DNA of 64,000 nt from Pelagimonas sp. (GTDB lineage Bacteria > Pseudomonadota > Alphaproteobacteria > Rhodobacterales > Rhodobacteraceae). The notes under the pieces were generated by a model, which saw only the letters and a list, made by a program, of their open reading frames with translations, had not been told where the DNA came from and searched no databases. The translations under genes and the position numbers were made by a program. The stretch lies in the NCBI GenBank assembly GCA_025210455.1, contig JAOARQ010000057.1, positions 1 to 64,000 of the forward strand, in the 5' to 3' direction. Shown in pieces: positions 27,486-36,387 of this stretch; position 1 is the stretch's first letter; each line of letters starts with the position of its first letter.

Positions 27486-27585
27486 TTGTCCGGAAAGAAA
27501 AGTAGAATTTTCTTGAAAACTATCCCCGACGTAGAGCCGTGGCCACCCCAGTAAGCCTTTCTCATCAAACTGAGAAAGGAACAAA

Positions 27586-28122
27586 ATGGCTAACCACCCA
27601 AAAAATCTTGATCTTGACGAAATCGCGATTGCCATGGCGGAAGACCCCGGCATGGCTAGTTTCGCGCACCTCGTGGAAGAAGCATATGATGTTCCAACGG
27701 AACACTCATTCCCGGGGTATGTTTCCGGAACCGCGAATGATTTGCCAGTAGGGCGGCGTTTGCTGGCTCTTGAGCAGACTGCGGATGCGCAGTTCGGAAC
27801 GTATCTGTTCCGTCTACTTGAGATCGGGCCGCTTACCCAAGATGGGATTCAGCAAACTGCCGTTGTGGAGCTGCTTGGTGTCGCATTGACCAGTTGGGTC
27901 GGCATTGCACCGGTCAGCTCCCATTTTATCCACGCAATATCTGATTTTCCTCTGCGGTATGCCCAAACTTTTTTCTTCCACACCCGGGGTGTCACTACCG
28001 TCGAAAAGATAGCTTTGTCGAACATTGCGGAGCGATTTCCTGATGCTACTGGTCGGATTGCGAACGCGATTTCCGCAATTTCTCTTGTGTTGCTTGGGCA
28101 GTGTACAGGCGGCCCGCAATGA
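27586..28122 (+). CDS. Unknown 178-residue island protein
   Basis: It starts MANHPKNLDLDEIAIAMAED behind a good ribosome-binding sequence (GAAAGGAAC) and has a fairly hydrophobic C-terminal half (VELLGVALTSWVGIAPV, ISAISLVLLGQC). I see no known motif. The stop overlaps the start of the excisionase-like gene by ATGA, so it is expressed with the mobility genes. Confidence 0.6.
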   Translation: MANHPKNLDLDEIAIAMAEDPGMASFAHLVEEAYDVPTEHSFPGYVSGTANDLPVGRRLLALEQTADAQFGTYLFRLLEIGPLTQDGIQQTAVVELLGVALTSWVGIAPVSSHFIHAISDFPLRYAQTFFFHTRGVTTVEKIALSNIAERFPDATGRIANAISAISLVLLGQCTGGPQ

Positions 28123-28415
28123 GCGCCGTAAATCTTCTGACCATCGACGAGGCGGCTGCTTTTATCCACCACACCGTGCGCCCCGCAGCCATACGTAGCG
28201 CCATTCACCAAAACCGCATCGCAGCCCAGATGATTGGGCGCCGCTATTACATCCATGAACATGAACTACGGAGATTCATCGAATGCCCAGACCACGCAAG
28301 CCAGCCAGACTTTTCCAGCGAAAGGATGATGGAGCGTGGCTCATCCTCGATGGTGGCAAGCAAATCCGGACAGGATATGGTGAAGGGTTTCTTGAACAGG
28401 CAGAACGCGCACTAG
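28119..28415 (+). CDS. Helix-turn-helix excisionase-like protein
   Basis: 98 residues with an N-terminal MerR/excisionase-type fold: LLTIDEAAAFIHHTVRPA, AIHQNRIAAQMIGRRYYI, HEHELRRFIE. Such small winged-helix proteins direct excision by tyrosine integrases or activate island promoters. The last 44 codons overlap the integrase gene in another frame, and the functional part is the first 60 residues. Confidence 0.75.
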   Translation: MSAVNLLTIDEAAAFIHHTVRPAAIRSAIHQNRIAAQMIGRRYYIHEHELRRFIECPDHASQPDFSSERMMERGSSSMVASKSGQDMVKGFLNRQNAH

Positions 28416-29302
28416 TTGACTACATCAATCGCAAAGCGCTCAAGGAAGTACGAACTGTCGATATCGATCAGATCACAGTGGGCGAAGTACTGGCTCGGTA
28501 TGGGGAGGAAAGAGTGCATTCAGTGAAAGACAGCGAGCGGCTTGTTTATTCAATCAAGGCTCTTGCCCCTTACTGGGCTAATATGTCGGTTGCGGAGATA
28601 AGCCCCAAAGCTTGCAAGGAATATGTAGCCTTGCGCGGTGTCTCATCGTGGACTGCAAGGCGCGAGATGGGCACCTTGAACTCAGCCCTGAAACTCGCAG
28701 TTGATACCCGTCGTATTCCGTATGCGCCCCGGGTGTTGCTTCCCCCTAAGGGGCAACCAAAAGACCGTTGGTTGGATGAACATGAGGAGCGGGCGCTAAT
28801 GAATGAATCCGCACCTCACGTGCAGCGGTTTATCCGAATTGCAATCGCTTCGGGACGACGCAGAACCGCAATCACGCGGTTGAAGTGGGCTCGCAGTCCT
28901 GATCATGGATGGGTCGATCTTGCCAATGGAAAGATACACTTTCTTGGCTCAGCAGAAGAGGAGACAGTCAAGAAACGAGGCGTGATTCAGATGCCGCAAA
29001 CTCTTTGGGATGAAATGCGCCAATGGGAGCAGGATTCCGAGTTTATCATCTCCCACAATGGCGCTGGCATCAAGCGGATTAACAAAGCGTTTTCCCGGGC
29101 AGTGGCTCGTGCTGGGCTTGAAGATTGCACTCCGCATACCCTGAAGCACACGGCGGTAACGCGTGCATTTATGGCAGGCATGACACTTGATTTGGCGGTC
29201 GATTACTTCGCAACATCCCGCGAGATGTTAGAAAGAGTCTACCGCTCTTACAGCCCGCTTGCCCACAAAGAAGCTGCCGCAATTATGGACAAAGTCTTGT
29301 AG
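28283..29302 (+). CDS. Tyrosine recombinase (integrase) of the tRNA-Pro island
   Basis: 339 residues; SAM-like core-binding part (EVLARYGEERVHSV, YWANMSVAEISPK) then the catalytic domain with Arg in IAIASGRRRTAITRLKW, the HxxK/R box as HTLKHTAVTRAFM, and the nucleophile Tyr in RVYRSYSP near the C-terminus. The HxLRH motif has Lys in place of Arg (HTLKH). It lies next to the reconstituted tRNA-Pro, the usual place for the integrase of a tRNA-targeting island. Confidence 0.92.
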   Translation: MPRPRKPARLFQRKDDGAWLILDGGKQIRTGYGEGFLEQAERALVDYINRKALKEVRTVDIDQITVGEVLARYGEERVHSVKDSERLVYSIKALAPYWANMSVAEISPKACKEYVALRGVSSWTARREMGTLNSALKLAVDTRRIPYAPRVLLPPKGQPKDRWLDEHEERALMNESAPHVQRFIRIAIASGRRRTAITRLKWARSPDHGWVDLANGKIHFLGSAEEETVKKRGVIQMPQTLWDEMRQWEQDSEFIISHNGAGIKRINKAFSRAVARAGLEDCTPHTLKHTAVTRAFMAGMTLDLAVDYFATSREMLERVYRSYSPLAHKEAAAIMDKVL

Positions 29303-29325
29303 CCACATGTACCTCCAACGCATCA

Positions 29326-29353
29326 AAAAGCCGTCCCCACAAGGGCGGCTTTT
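29326..29353 (+). terminator. Rho-independent terminator after the integrase
   Basis: Stem AAAAGCCGTCCC / GGGCGGCTTTT with loop CACAA, one mismatch, followed by TGTGTTTG. It lies 24 nt after the integrase stop. Confidence 0.7.
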
Positions 29354-29433
29354 GTGTTTGTACCGGTTACAGATTGGCCCGAACGCCGTTGAAACGTTGC
29401 GGATATTGTTGCGGTGAAATCCTGAAAACAGAA

Positions 29434-29453
29434 AAGGACCCGCGTGGGTCCTT
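29434..29453 (-). terminator. Terminator for tRNA-Pro (bidirectional hairpin)
   Basis: Perfect 8-bp stem AAGGACCC/GGGTCCTT with a 4-nt loop. On the minus strand it is followed by TTC just after tRNA-Pro; on the plus strand by a T-rich run. Confidence 0.7.
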
Positions 29454-29459
29454 ATTTTA

Positions 29460-29506
29460 TTGGTCGGAGCGAGAGGATTCGAACCTCCGGCCCCTGCCTC
29501 CCGAAG
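29460..29506. repeat. Right attachment repeat of the island
   Basis: 47-bp direct repeat identical to 18975-19021, inside tRNA-Pro. Together they bound an island of about 10.5 kb. Confidence 0.95.
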
Positions 29507-29537
29507 ACAGTGCTCTACCAGGCTGAGCTACGCTCCG
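29461..29537 (-). tRNA. tRNA-Pro(CGG)
   Basis: 77 nt on the minus strand with acceptor CGGAGCG pairing with CGCTCCG, discriminator A and encoded CCA, D-arm GCTCAGCCTGGTAGAGC, anticodon loop TTCGGGA (anticodon CGG) and T-arm GGAGGTTCGAATCCTCT. The 3' half (29460-29506) is the attachment site of the island and was restored by integration. Confidence 0.95.
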
Positions 29538-29580
29538 ACCGTAGCGCGCGGGATACCCCCGGGCGCAGGGGAAGGCAAGG

Positions 29581-30558
29581 CTAATCTTTCGGGGTTTCCC
29601 TGAATTTCATCATGCTGCCAACCCGCAGCCCCAGCATGGTTCCGGTGCGGGTGCGGGTTTCCAGCACGGGGGTATTGCTAGAGACTTCGGCATTGGATTC
29701 ACGGCGCAGAATATACAGCCCGCTGCCAATGATGATCGCGGTGCCGACATAGGTCCAGGTGTCGGGATATTCGTCAAAGAACAACATGCCAAAGATCCCC
29801 GCCCAGAGGATCTGTGAATATTGCATGGGGGCCACCAGAACCGCCGGGCCGCGCAGATAGGCCTGGATCAGGAAGAACATCGCCAAAAGCGCCATGACCG
29901 ACACCAAAGCCATCATTGCCATATCTTGCAGGGGCATGGGCACATAGACAAAGGGCAGGGCCACCAGCATCAGGGCAAAATTGGTCATCATCGGGTAGAG
30001 GATCATGATCACCGGGCGTTCAGACGCGCCTAGTTTTCGCACAACAATGGCGTTAAACGCCCCGCCCACCGCACACAGTAGCGCTGCCATATGGCCCAGC
30101 CCGAAATCTGCCGCACCGGGGCGCAGCACGACAAGCACACCCAAAAGGCCAACAACAACCGCCATGCCACGGCGCAGGCGCACGGTTTCGCCCAGAATGG
30201 GGATCGCCAGCAGCGTGATCAGCAGGGGCATGGCAAAGATTGCCGCATAGACCTGCGCCAGCGGCAGCACGGAAAAGGCATAAAACGCGCCCAGAGCGGC
30301 CAGAGCGCCCGACACGCTGCGCAGCGCGATCCACCCCGGATTATTGGGGCGCAGGGTGCCCGGCACCGCGTCGCGCATTAGGACCACGGTGATCACGGGA
30401 AAGCTGAAGAGCGCCCCAAAGAAGATGATCTGCACCGGTGAGTAGGCCGCACCCAAAAGTTTGATGATCACGTCATGGGTGGCAAAAACCGCAAAAGCCG
30501 CCAGACCAAACAGGGCCGCCTGCCCATGGGATTGAGAAGCCGAAGATGAATCGGACAT
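29581..30558 (-). CDS. EamA/DMT-family transporter
   Basis: This inner-membrane protein of 325 residues shows about ten hydrophobic segments arranged as two EamA repeats (first from FGLAAFAVFATHDVIIK, second from MAALLCAVGGAFNAIVV). The family exports metabolites or amino acids; the substrate cannot be read from sequence. The first gene after tRNA-Pro on the conserved side of the insertion. A hydrophilic C-terminal tail of about 35 residues follows the last membrane segment. Confidence 0.88.
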   Translation of the reverse strand: MSDSSSASQSHGQAALFGLAAFAVFATHDVIIKLLGAAYSPVQIIFFGALFSFPVITVVLMRDAVPGTLRPNNPGWIALRSVSGALAALGAFYAFSVLPLAQVYAAIFAMPLLITLLAIPILGETVRLRRGMAVVVGLLGVLVVLRPGAADFGLGHMAALLCAVGGAFNAIVVRKLGASERPVIMILYPMMTNFALMLVALPFVYVPMPLQDMAMMALVSVMALLAMFFLIQAYLRGPAVLVAPMQYSQILWAGIFGMLFFDEYPDTWTYVGTAIIIGSGLYILRRESNAEVSSNTPVLETRTRTGTMLGLRVGSMMKFRETPKD

Positions 30559-30695
30559 GAGTCTACCAATGCTGTGTGTTAACGCTACCGCGATAGCGCG
30601 AACCCCGGCGTCAACGCAAGGGCCTTGGGCGAAAGCCTGAAATCACAGGGGCAAAAACAAAGGGCCGCGATGATCGCGACCCTGAGTTTCTGACC

Positions 30696-31769
30696 TTAGC
30701 GTGACAGACCGCTGTGCAATGCGGGCACGTCGAGGCTGTTGAACCCATAGTGACGCAGCCAGCGCAGATCGGCATCAAAGAAGGCGCGCAGATCCGGGAT
30801 GCCGTATTTCAGCATGGCGATCCGGTCGATGCCCACGCCAAAGGCAAAGCCCTGCCATTCATTGGGATCAATGCCGGAGTTCTGCAGCACCTTGGGGTGG
30901 ACCATGCCAGAGCCCAGAATTTCCAGCCAGTCGTCACCTTCGCCAACCTTGAGAACGCCGCCTTCCCAGCTGCACTGGATGTCGACTTCGGCAGAGGGTT
31001 CGGTGAAGGGGAAGTGGGAGGCGCGGAAGCGCAGTTCCACGTGATCCACTTCGAAGAAGGCTTTGACAAATTCCTCAAGCGTCCATTTCAGGTTTGCCAT
31101 CGAAATGTCTTTGTCGATGCACAGGCCTTCGAACTGGTGGAACATTGGTGTGTGGGTCTGATCATAATCCGCACGATACACGCGACCCGGACAGATGATG
31201 CGGCAAGGGGCACCGTGGGCTTCCATGTGGCGGATCTGCACCGGCGATGTATGGGTGCGCAGCACATGCGGCGGGCGGTTATCGCCTGCGTCGCGGTGCA
31301 TATAAAAGGTGTCCATTTCGGCGCGTGCCGGGTGGTGGCCCGGAATGTTCAGCGCGTCAAAGTTATACCAGTCATTTTCGATCTGCCCGCCTTCCGCGAC
31401 CGAGAACCCCATATCGGCAAAAATCGCCGAGATCTCTTCCATGGTCTGCGAAATCGGGTGGATCGAGCCGCGGCGCTGTGGGCGCACGGGCAGGGTCACA
31501 TCCAGCCATTCGCTGGCCAGACGCTCTTCTAGCGCGGCATCGGCCAGCGCCGCTTTCTTGGCGGCCAGCGCGGCGTTGATTTCATCTTTCAGCGCGTTCA
31601 GCGCCGGGCCTGCGACCTGACGTTCTTCTGGGGTCATTTTGCCCAGTTCACGCATTTTCAGGCTGATTTCGCCCTTTTTGCCAACAGCCTGCACGCGCAG
31701 CTCTTCGAGGCCGGATTCGTCACCGGCATCCTTGATGAGGGTCAGATATTTTTCGCGCAGATCGTCCAT
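30696..31769 (-). CDS. pheS: Phenylalanine-tRNA ligase alpha subunit
   Basis: 357 residues, the class II synthetase catalytic subunit. An N-terminal coiled-coil arm (about 1-90) precedes the catalytic core with [35 protein letters not shown] (motif 2 region HPAR), [19 protein letters not shown] and motif 3 [18 protein letters not shown]. pheT is not directly downstream; the EamA gene is. rplT and rpmI, frequent neighbours, lie 3 kb upstream. Confidence 0.97.
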   Translation of the reverse strand: MDDLREKYLTLIKDAGDESGLEELRVQAVGKKGEISLKMRELGKMTPEERQVAGPALNALKDEINAALAAKKAALADAALEERLASEWLDVTLPVRPQRRGSIHPISQTMEEISAIFADMGFSVAEGGQIENDWYNFDALNIPGHHPARAEMDTFYMHRDAGDNRPPHVLRTHTSPVQIRHMEAHGAPCRIICPGRVYRADYDQTHTPMFHQFEGLCIDKDISMANLKWTLEEFVKAFFEVDHVELRFRASHFPFTEPSAEVDIQCSWEGGVLKVGEGDDWLEILGSGMVHPKVLQNSGIDPNEWQGFAFGVGIDRIAMLKYGIPDLRAFFDADLRWLRHYGFNSLDVPALHSGLSR

Positions 31770-31901
31770 CGGGGGTCTCCTGAAATCTTGGAAGGAGCGT
31801 TACCGCGATGTGTGTCTTATAGCAAGCGGGTAGCTGTGTGAGAGCGGGTTTGGGGCGCTGTCCGCACCTTCACATAGGGGATTTCGGGGCGCGGCAACAG
31901 A

Positions 31902-33140
31902 TCAGGGGGCCAGTTGTGCGCGGCGGGTTCTGAGAAACTCTGCTTCCTGATCTGAGGGGCTGAGCGCGATGGCGCGGGTATAGGCGGCAAGCGCGGCCTG
32001 GGTTTGCCCGAGACGCGCCAGAAGATCCGCGCGGCAGGCGTGAAAGGGCTGATAGGTTTCAAGGTGGCGGGCGGCCCCGCTGGCATCGAGATCGCGCAGC
32101 GCTATGTCGGGTGAGGCGGCGTAAGACAGGGCGACCGCGCGATTGACATGCAGCACGGGATTGGGCTGCCGCTGTGCGAGAATATCGTAAAGCGCCACGA
32201 TCTGTGCCCAGTCGGTATCGCGAAAATTGCCGGCGCGGGCGTGCAGGGCGTTGATTGCGGCCTGAATGGTGAAAGGCTGGGCCGGGGCCATGCAGAGCGC
32301 GGTTTCCACCAGTGTCAGCCCCTCGTGGATCAGGGCCTGATCCCAACGGGCGCGGTTTTGCGTCTCAAGCGGGACAAACGCGCCGGTCGCATCTGTGCGG
32401 GCCAGACGGCGGCTTTCGGTCAGCAGCATCAGGGCCAGCAGCCCTTTGGTTTCTGCATGATCAGGCAAGACCTGCGACAGGATACGGCCAAGGCGAATGG
32501 CCTCGTTTGACAGATCTGTCCGGGTGTAGGTGCCTGATGAGCCACGATAGCCTTCGTTGAAGATCAGATAGATCACCTGCAAAACGCCCTGAATGCGCTC
32601 TGGCAGGTCTTCGGGATCGGGCAGGCGAAAGCGGATACCGGCGGCGGCGATCTTTTTGCGGCCACGGGTTAGGCGCGCGGCCATGGTTTCGGGTTTGTCC
32701 AGAAAGGCGGCAGCGATTTCAGCGGTGGTCAGCCCGCCAAGCGCCCGCAGTGTCAGCGCCACCCGTGATTTTTCATCCAGCGCCGGGTGGCAGCAGGTAA
32801 AGATCAGTTCAAGCCGATGATCCGGCAATGTTGTCAGATCCTGCGTCTCGGGGGCGTGTTGCCAGTGCCAGAGCGCCAGGGCATCGGATTTATCCTGTGC
32901 GGTTTGTGCCCGGCGCAGGCGGTCAATGGCCTTGCGTCGGGCTGTGGTGATCAGCCAGGCATCGGGATCTTTGGGCAGCCCTTTGGGCCAGACCTCAAGC
33001 GCGGCGACCATGGCATCTTGCAGGCTGTCCTCGGCCAGGGCGAAATCGCCGCCAAAGGACACCAGCACCGCAAGCAGCCGCCCCCAGTCTTCGCGGATCA
33101 GCCGGGTGATCTGCGCCGAGATATCCAGAGGCGGCGGCAT
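31902..33140 (-). CDS. ECF-type RNA polymerase sigma factor, ECF42-like with C-terminal TPR domain
   Basis: 412 residues. Sigma region 2 (LVSFGGDFALAEDSLQDAMVAAL, DAWLITTARRKAIDRLRR) and region 4 (VALTLRALGGLTTAEIAAAFLD) occupy the first 180 residues. They are followed by a long helical, TPR-like C-terminal extension typical of ECF42 sigma factors, which work without a classic anti-sigma factor. The adjoining DGPF-protein gene 19 nt upstream is the diagnostic ECF42 partner. Confidence 0.9.
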   Translation of the reverse strand: MPPPLDISAQITRLIREDWGRLLAVLVSFGGDFALAEDSLQDAMVAALEVWPKGLPKDPDAWLITTARRKAIDRLRRAQTAQDKSDALALWHWQHAPETQDLTTLPDHRLELIFTCCHPALDEKSRVALTLRALGGLTTAEIAAAFLDKPETMAARLTRGRKKIAAAGIRFRLPDPEDLPERIQGVLQVIYLIFNEGYRGSSGTYTRTDLSNEAIRLGRILSQVLPDHAETKGLLALMLLTESRRLARTDATGAFVPLETQNRARWDQALIHEGLTLVETALCMAPAQPFTIQAAINALHARAGNFRDTDWAQIVALYDILAQRQPNPVLHVNRAVALSYAASPDIALRDLDASGAARHLETYQPFHACRADLLARLGQTQAALAAYTRAIALSPSDQEAEFLRTRRAQLAP

Positions 33141-33159
33141 TATTTAGGACCTGTTAACA

Positions 33160-33510
33160 CTATTCAAAGGTCATGATCGGGCGCACTTCGACGCGGCCAT
33201 ATTTCGCGGTTGGGATCTGTTCGGCAAGTTTCAGGGCCTCGTCCAGATCGGCGCAATCCAGAATATAGAAACCGCCCAGCTGTTCTTTGGTTTCAGCAAA
33301 GGGGCCATCCATGGTTTCCACTTTGCCGTTTTCCAGAGTTACAGTTGTGGCGGTGGCAACGGATTGCAGCGCTTCGCCCGCGACGAATTGGCCGGCGTCT
33401 TTCACCTGTTGGGAAAATTCAGCATAGCCCTGCATATAGGGGCCGAACGCCTCGGAGCCGGGCTGGGGGTCTTTGCCTTCGGTGCCATAGATCAAAAGAA
33501 TATATTGCAT
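33160..33510 (-). CDS. YCII/DGPF-domain protein paired with the ECF sigma factor
   Basis: 116 residues, starting MQYILLIYGTEGKDPQP and carrying the DGPF motif in VETMDGPFAETKEQLGGFYI. YCII-related proteins of this kind are encoded next to ECF42 sigma factors and are often their regulon. The start at 33510 is chosen because family members begin MxYxLLIY. First gene of the two-gene operon. Confidence 0.92.
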   Translation of the reverse strand: MQYILLIYGTEGKDPQPGSEAFGPYMQGYAEFSQQVKDAGQFVAGEALQSVATATTVTLENGKVETMDGPFAETKEQLGGFYILDCADLDEALKLAEQIPTAKYGRVEVRPIMTFE

Positions 33511-33672
33511 GGTCAGTCCTCTGTCAGAAATGAAAGGCCGTGTGCCTTTCTGACTATAAGACGGATGAGTATCGTGGAAATCGACAGGCGCAAAAATTTT
33601 TCTGACATTGATCAAATTCCGAGTGAATAATTCAGGTATAGTCGCGCAATCCCCTTGCCAAGAAGGTGTGCC

Positions 33673-34833
33673 ATGCCCCGACTATCTGCCTTTTTCTCTG
33701 CTGGGTTTCGCCCGATGTTTTTAAGTGCCGCACTTTGGGCGGTTCTGAGCATGTGGCTTTGGATTGCTTATTGGACAGGGATGATCGACTGGGCCCCGGC
33801 CTGGGATGCGCTGGATTGGCATGTGCATGAGCTGCTGTTTGGTTATGGCAGCGCGGTGCTTTGCGGGTTTCTTTTAACTGCGATCCCAAATTGGACGGGA
33901 CGCCCGGCAATTTCGGGCGCGCTGTTGGCGCTGCTTTGGGGGTTTTGGGGGCTTGGCCGGGTGGTGGTGACGCTGGATCTGGGGGTGTCCGCGATGGTCG
34001 TTGCTGTGATCGACGTGGGATTTCTGGCGGTTGTCAGTGTGCTGGCGGCACGTGAACTGGTTCTGAGCGGCAACCAGCGGAATTTTCCGGTGGCGGGGAT
34101 GGTTGGGCTGATTGCTTTGGCCAATGCGGGGTTTCACTGGGATGTGGCGCAGGATGCGGGCGCCGCCTGGGGGATTGGCACGCGGTTGGGTTTGGGGCTG
34201 CTGATTATGCTGATCAGCTTGATTGGCGGGCGGATCATCCCGGCCTTTACCACTAACTGGCTGAAACAACGCGGCGCGCAGACCCTGCCTGTTCAGTTTA
34301 ACGGCTATGATAAGCTTGTGCTGGTGGGGTCGGCTGTGTCTTTGCTGGGGTGGGGGCTTTGGCCCGATCCCCATGCCCTATTGGGCTGGGTGCTGATTGC
34401 TGTTGGGCTGGCGCATCTTTGGCGGCTGTCGCGCTGGTGTGGGCTGAGCACCCTGGCTGAGCCGCTGATTGTCGCGCTGCATCTGTTCTATGCCTTTGTG
34501 CCGCTGGGCTTTGTGCTGACCGGGCTGGCGCAGATCTGGCCTGAGATTTCGCAGATTGCAGGCATTCACGCCTGGAGCGCCGGTGCCATTGGCGGCATGA
34601 CCCTGATTGTCATGACCCGCGCCAGTCTTGGCCATTCCGGGCTGCCGTTAAAAGCAGGCAAGACCGAGGTCTTCTTTCTGCTGGCCATTCTGTTGTCGGC
34701 GTTTGCCCGCACCCTGTCTGCGCTGGATATCGCGCCCACTGCGATGCTGCATGGGTCAGCCACGCTTTGGATGCTGGGCTTTGCGCTGTTTGTCCTGCGC
34801 TTTGCGCGGGTGATGGTCACGGCGCGCGGGTGA
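33673..34833 (+). CDS. nnrS: NnrS family membrane protein
   Basis: 386 residues with about twelve hydrophobic segments. FSAGFRPMFLSAALWAVL at the N-terminus, DWHVHELLFGYGSAVLCGFLLTAIPNWTG and GGRIIPAFTTNWL are conserved NnrS features, with histidines likely to bind heme/copper. The family is linked to nitric oxide metabolism and nitrosative-stress resistance. The ATG at 33673 has AAGG at the right distance. Divergent from the DGPF gene. Confidence 0.88.
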   Translation: MPRLSAFFSAGFRPMFLSAALWAVLSMWLWIAYWTGMIDWAPAWDALDWHVHELLFGYGSAVLCGFLLTAIPNWTGRPAISGALLALLWGFWGLGRVVVTLDLGVSAMVVAVIDVGFLAVVSVLAARELVLSGNQRNFPVAGMVGLIALANAGFHWDVAQDAGAAWGIGTRLGLGLLIMLISLIGGRIIPAFTTNWLKQRGAQTLPVQFNGYDKLVLVGSAVSLLGWGLWPDPHALLGWVLIAVGLAHLWRLSRWCGLSTLAEPLIVALHLFYAFVPLGFVLTGLAQIWPEISQIAGIHAWSAGAIGGMTLIVMTRASLGHSGLPLKAGKTEVFFLLAILLSAFARTLSALDIAPTAMLHGSATLWMLGFALFVLRFARVMVTARG

Positions 34834-34839
34834 AATGAA

Positions 34840-34866
34840 AAGGCCGCCCACGGGTGGGGCGGCCTT
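34840..34866 (-). terminator. Terminator of the rpmI-rplT operon (shared with nnrS)
   Basis: Stem AAGGCCGCCC/GGGCGGCCTT, on the minus strand followed by TTTC. It lies between two convergent genes and can serve both. Confidence 0.75.
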
Positions 34867-34889
34867 GAAGTTTTTCAAGCTGTCAGGGC

Positions 34890-35255
34890 TTAGGCAGCCA
34901 GTGCGCCTTTGGCCTGCTCAACGATCGCAGCAAACGCTTCGGGTTCGTGTACGGCCAGATCGGCCAGAACCTTACGGTCAACTTCGATACCAGCCTTGTT
35001 CAGGCCGTTGATGAACTTGGAGTAGGTCAGTGCTTCGTCATGCGCACGCACTGCGGCGTTGATGCGCTGGATCCACAGAGCGCGGAAGTTGCGCTTGCGG
35101 TTATGACGGTCGCGTGTTGCGTACTGGTTGGCCTTATCAACGGCCTGAGCTGCAACCTTGAAGGTGTTCTTGCGGCGGCCGTAATAGCCTTTCGCCTGCT
35201 TGATAACCTTCTTGTGACGTGCGTGGGTGACGGTTCCGCCTTTTACTCGGGACAT
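34890..35255 (-). CDS. rplT: 50S ribosomal protein L20
   Basis: 121 residues, matching L20 throughout: [52 protein letters not shown]. It follows rpmI by 14 nt. L20 binds 23S rRNA early in assembly and commonly autoregulates the operon. Confidence 0.98.
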   Translation of the reverse strand: MSRVKGGTVTHARHKKVIKQAKGYYGRRKNTFKVAAQAVDKANQYATRDRHNRKRNFRALWIQRINAAVRAHDEALTYSKFINGLNKAGIEVDRKVLADLAVHEPEAFAAIVEQAKGALAA

Positions 35256-35269
35256 ATTCTAATCTCCTC

Positions 35270-35470
35270 TTAGCGGTCGTACGGCATGTAGCCCTTGACG
35301 ATTTTCGCGTCAGGAGCAGACAATGTGGTGTTGCCACGGGCATCACGGATGAACTTTTTGGTGCGCTTGATCATGCCGTGGCGTTTGCCGGCCTGACCTG
35401 CGAGTACCTTACCGGTCGCAGTGACCTTGAAGCGCTTCTTGGCGCTCGACTTTGTCTTCATCTTGGGCAT
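35270..35470 (-). CDS. rpmI: 50S ribosomal protein L35
   Basis: 66 residues beginning [20 protein letters not shown], the L35 signature, with [19 protein letters not shown]. The start at 35470 gives the family length. First gene of the rpmI-rplT operon; infC is not seen next to it. Confidence 0.98.
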   Translation of the reverse strand: MPKMKTKSSAKKRFKVTATGKVLAGQAGKRHGMIKRTKKFIRDARGNTTLSAPDAKIVKGYMPYDR

Positions 35471-35584
35471 TTCGGTTCTCCGTTTTCGGGCGCGACTCGG
35501 CATGCCACTGTGGCCGGCCACGCGGTTGGATGGCGCCGTTTAAAATGAGTCCCCCCTTTTGGCAAGGGAAAAGCTGCGCTGTCT

Positions 35585-35806
35585 TCAGTAAATTCTTGCG
35601 ATCAGGGTGAACAGGGCGTCAGGGGCGTCGCTCAGGCTGCGGCCACTGTTCTGCGTGGCATCCCAAAGCATCACAAGCCCGCCAAGGATCAGCACGCAGG
35701 CCACCACGGGCCTGCGCCAATCCACATAGGCCGCGATCAGCGACGGAACTGCGAGCGCCAGAAAGAGACAGCCCAGCACAAGCATCATATCCGAATCCTG
35801 GATCAT
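35585..35806 (-). CDS. Small membrane protein of unknown function
   Basis: 73 residues with two hydrophobic segments (MLVLGCLFLALAVPSLIAAY and VVACVLILGGLVMLW) and a C-terminal tail. AGGAG lies 7 nt before the ATG at 35806, supporting a short protein rather than the longer upstream reading. Similar two-helix proteins are common and uncharacterised in Rhodobacteraceae. Confidence 0.7.
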   Translation of the reverse strand: MIQDSDMMLVLGCLFLALAVPSLIAAYVDWRRPVVACVLILGGLVMLWDATQNSGRSLSDAPDALFTLIARIY

Positions 35807-35878
35807 GGCTTTCTCCTGTGTCTGCCTACCTTGGAAAAAGCCTAACACCGATCACCGGCACAGAGCCAGCGCTAGTTC

Positions 35879-36385
35879 CTAAGACGCCGGTTGCCAGTAA
35901 AAGAACACCATATCCACCGGCCAGCCCGGAGAAATCAGGGAATACTCAAAGACCGGATTGGCGTTCAGATCATTCATACCCGAGATGGCGTAGCCTTCGG
36001 TGGGGATCATGTTTTCATCCAGATCCAGTTGCCCATTTGCGTTTTCATCGTGAAAGGCGATCAGGGCATAGTTGCCTGAGGTCAGGTCTGGGAAATCGAC
36101 ACGGGCGGGGTGTGGGGTGGCTGGGGTTGCGACATATCCAGCCGCCTGCGTGTATGACATCAGATCAAAGGCTGTGGCCTGATCATAAGCCATGACCACC
36201 AGATTTCCTACGTTGCTGCGGGCCCCGTGCAGGCTGACGATCACACCTGTGTCTGACGCCGTGCCTGTCGATGAGGCGCTGGTGTCATAGAGATCCTGCC
36301 GAAAGCCGGAGGCGACCCAGGCCCCACCCAGAAAAAGCGCCGCAGTGACAAGGGCTGCGGTAACCCGTTGAGAATTGGAGGGCAT
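35879..36385 (-). CDS. DUF2141-like exported protein
   Basis: 168 residues: an N-terminal hydrophobic anchor/signal (VTAALVTAALFLGGAWVASG), then a DUF2141-type beta-rich domain with IVSLHGARSNVGNLVVMAYD, YALIAFHDENANGQLD and GMPTEGYAI-like text (MIPTEGYAISG). Function unknown. It ends 2 nt before the sterol-desaturase-family start region and follows it in the same operon direction. Confidence 0.75.
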   Translation of the reverse strand: MPSNSQRVTAALVTAALFLGGAWVASGFRQDLYDTSASSTGTASDTGVIVSLHGARSNVGNLVVMAYDQATAFDLMSYTQAAGYVATPATPHPARVDFPDLTSGNYALIAFHDENANGQLDLDENMIPTEGYAISGMNDLNANPVFEYSLISPGWPVDMVFFYWQPAS

Positions 36386-36387
36386 GG

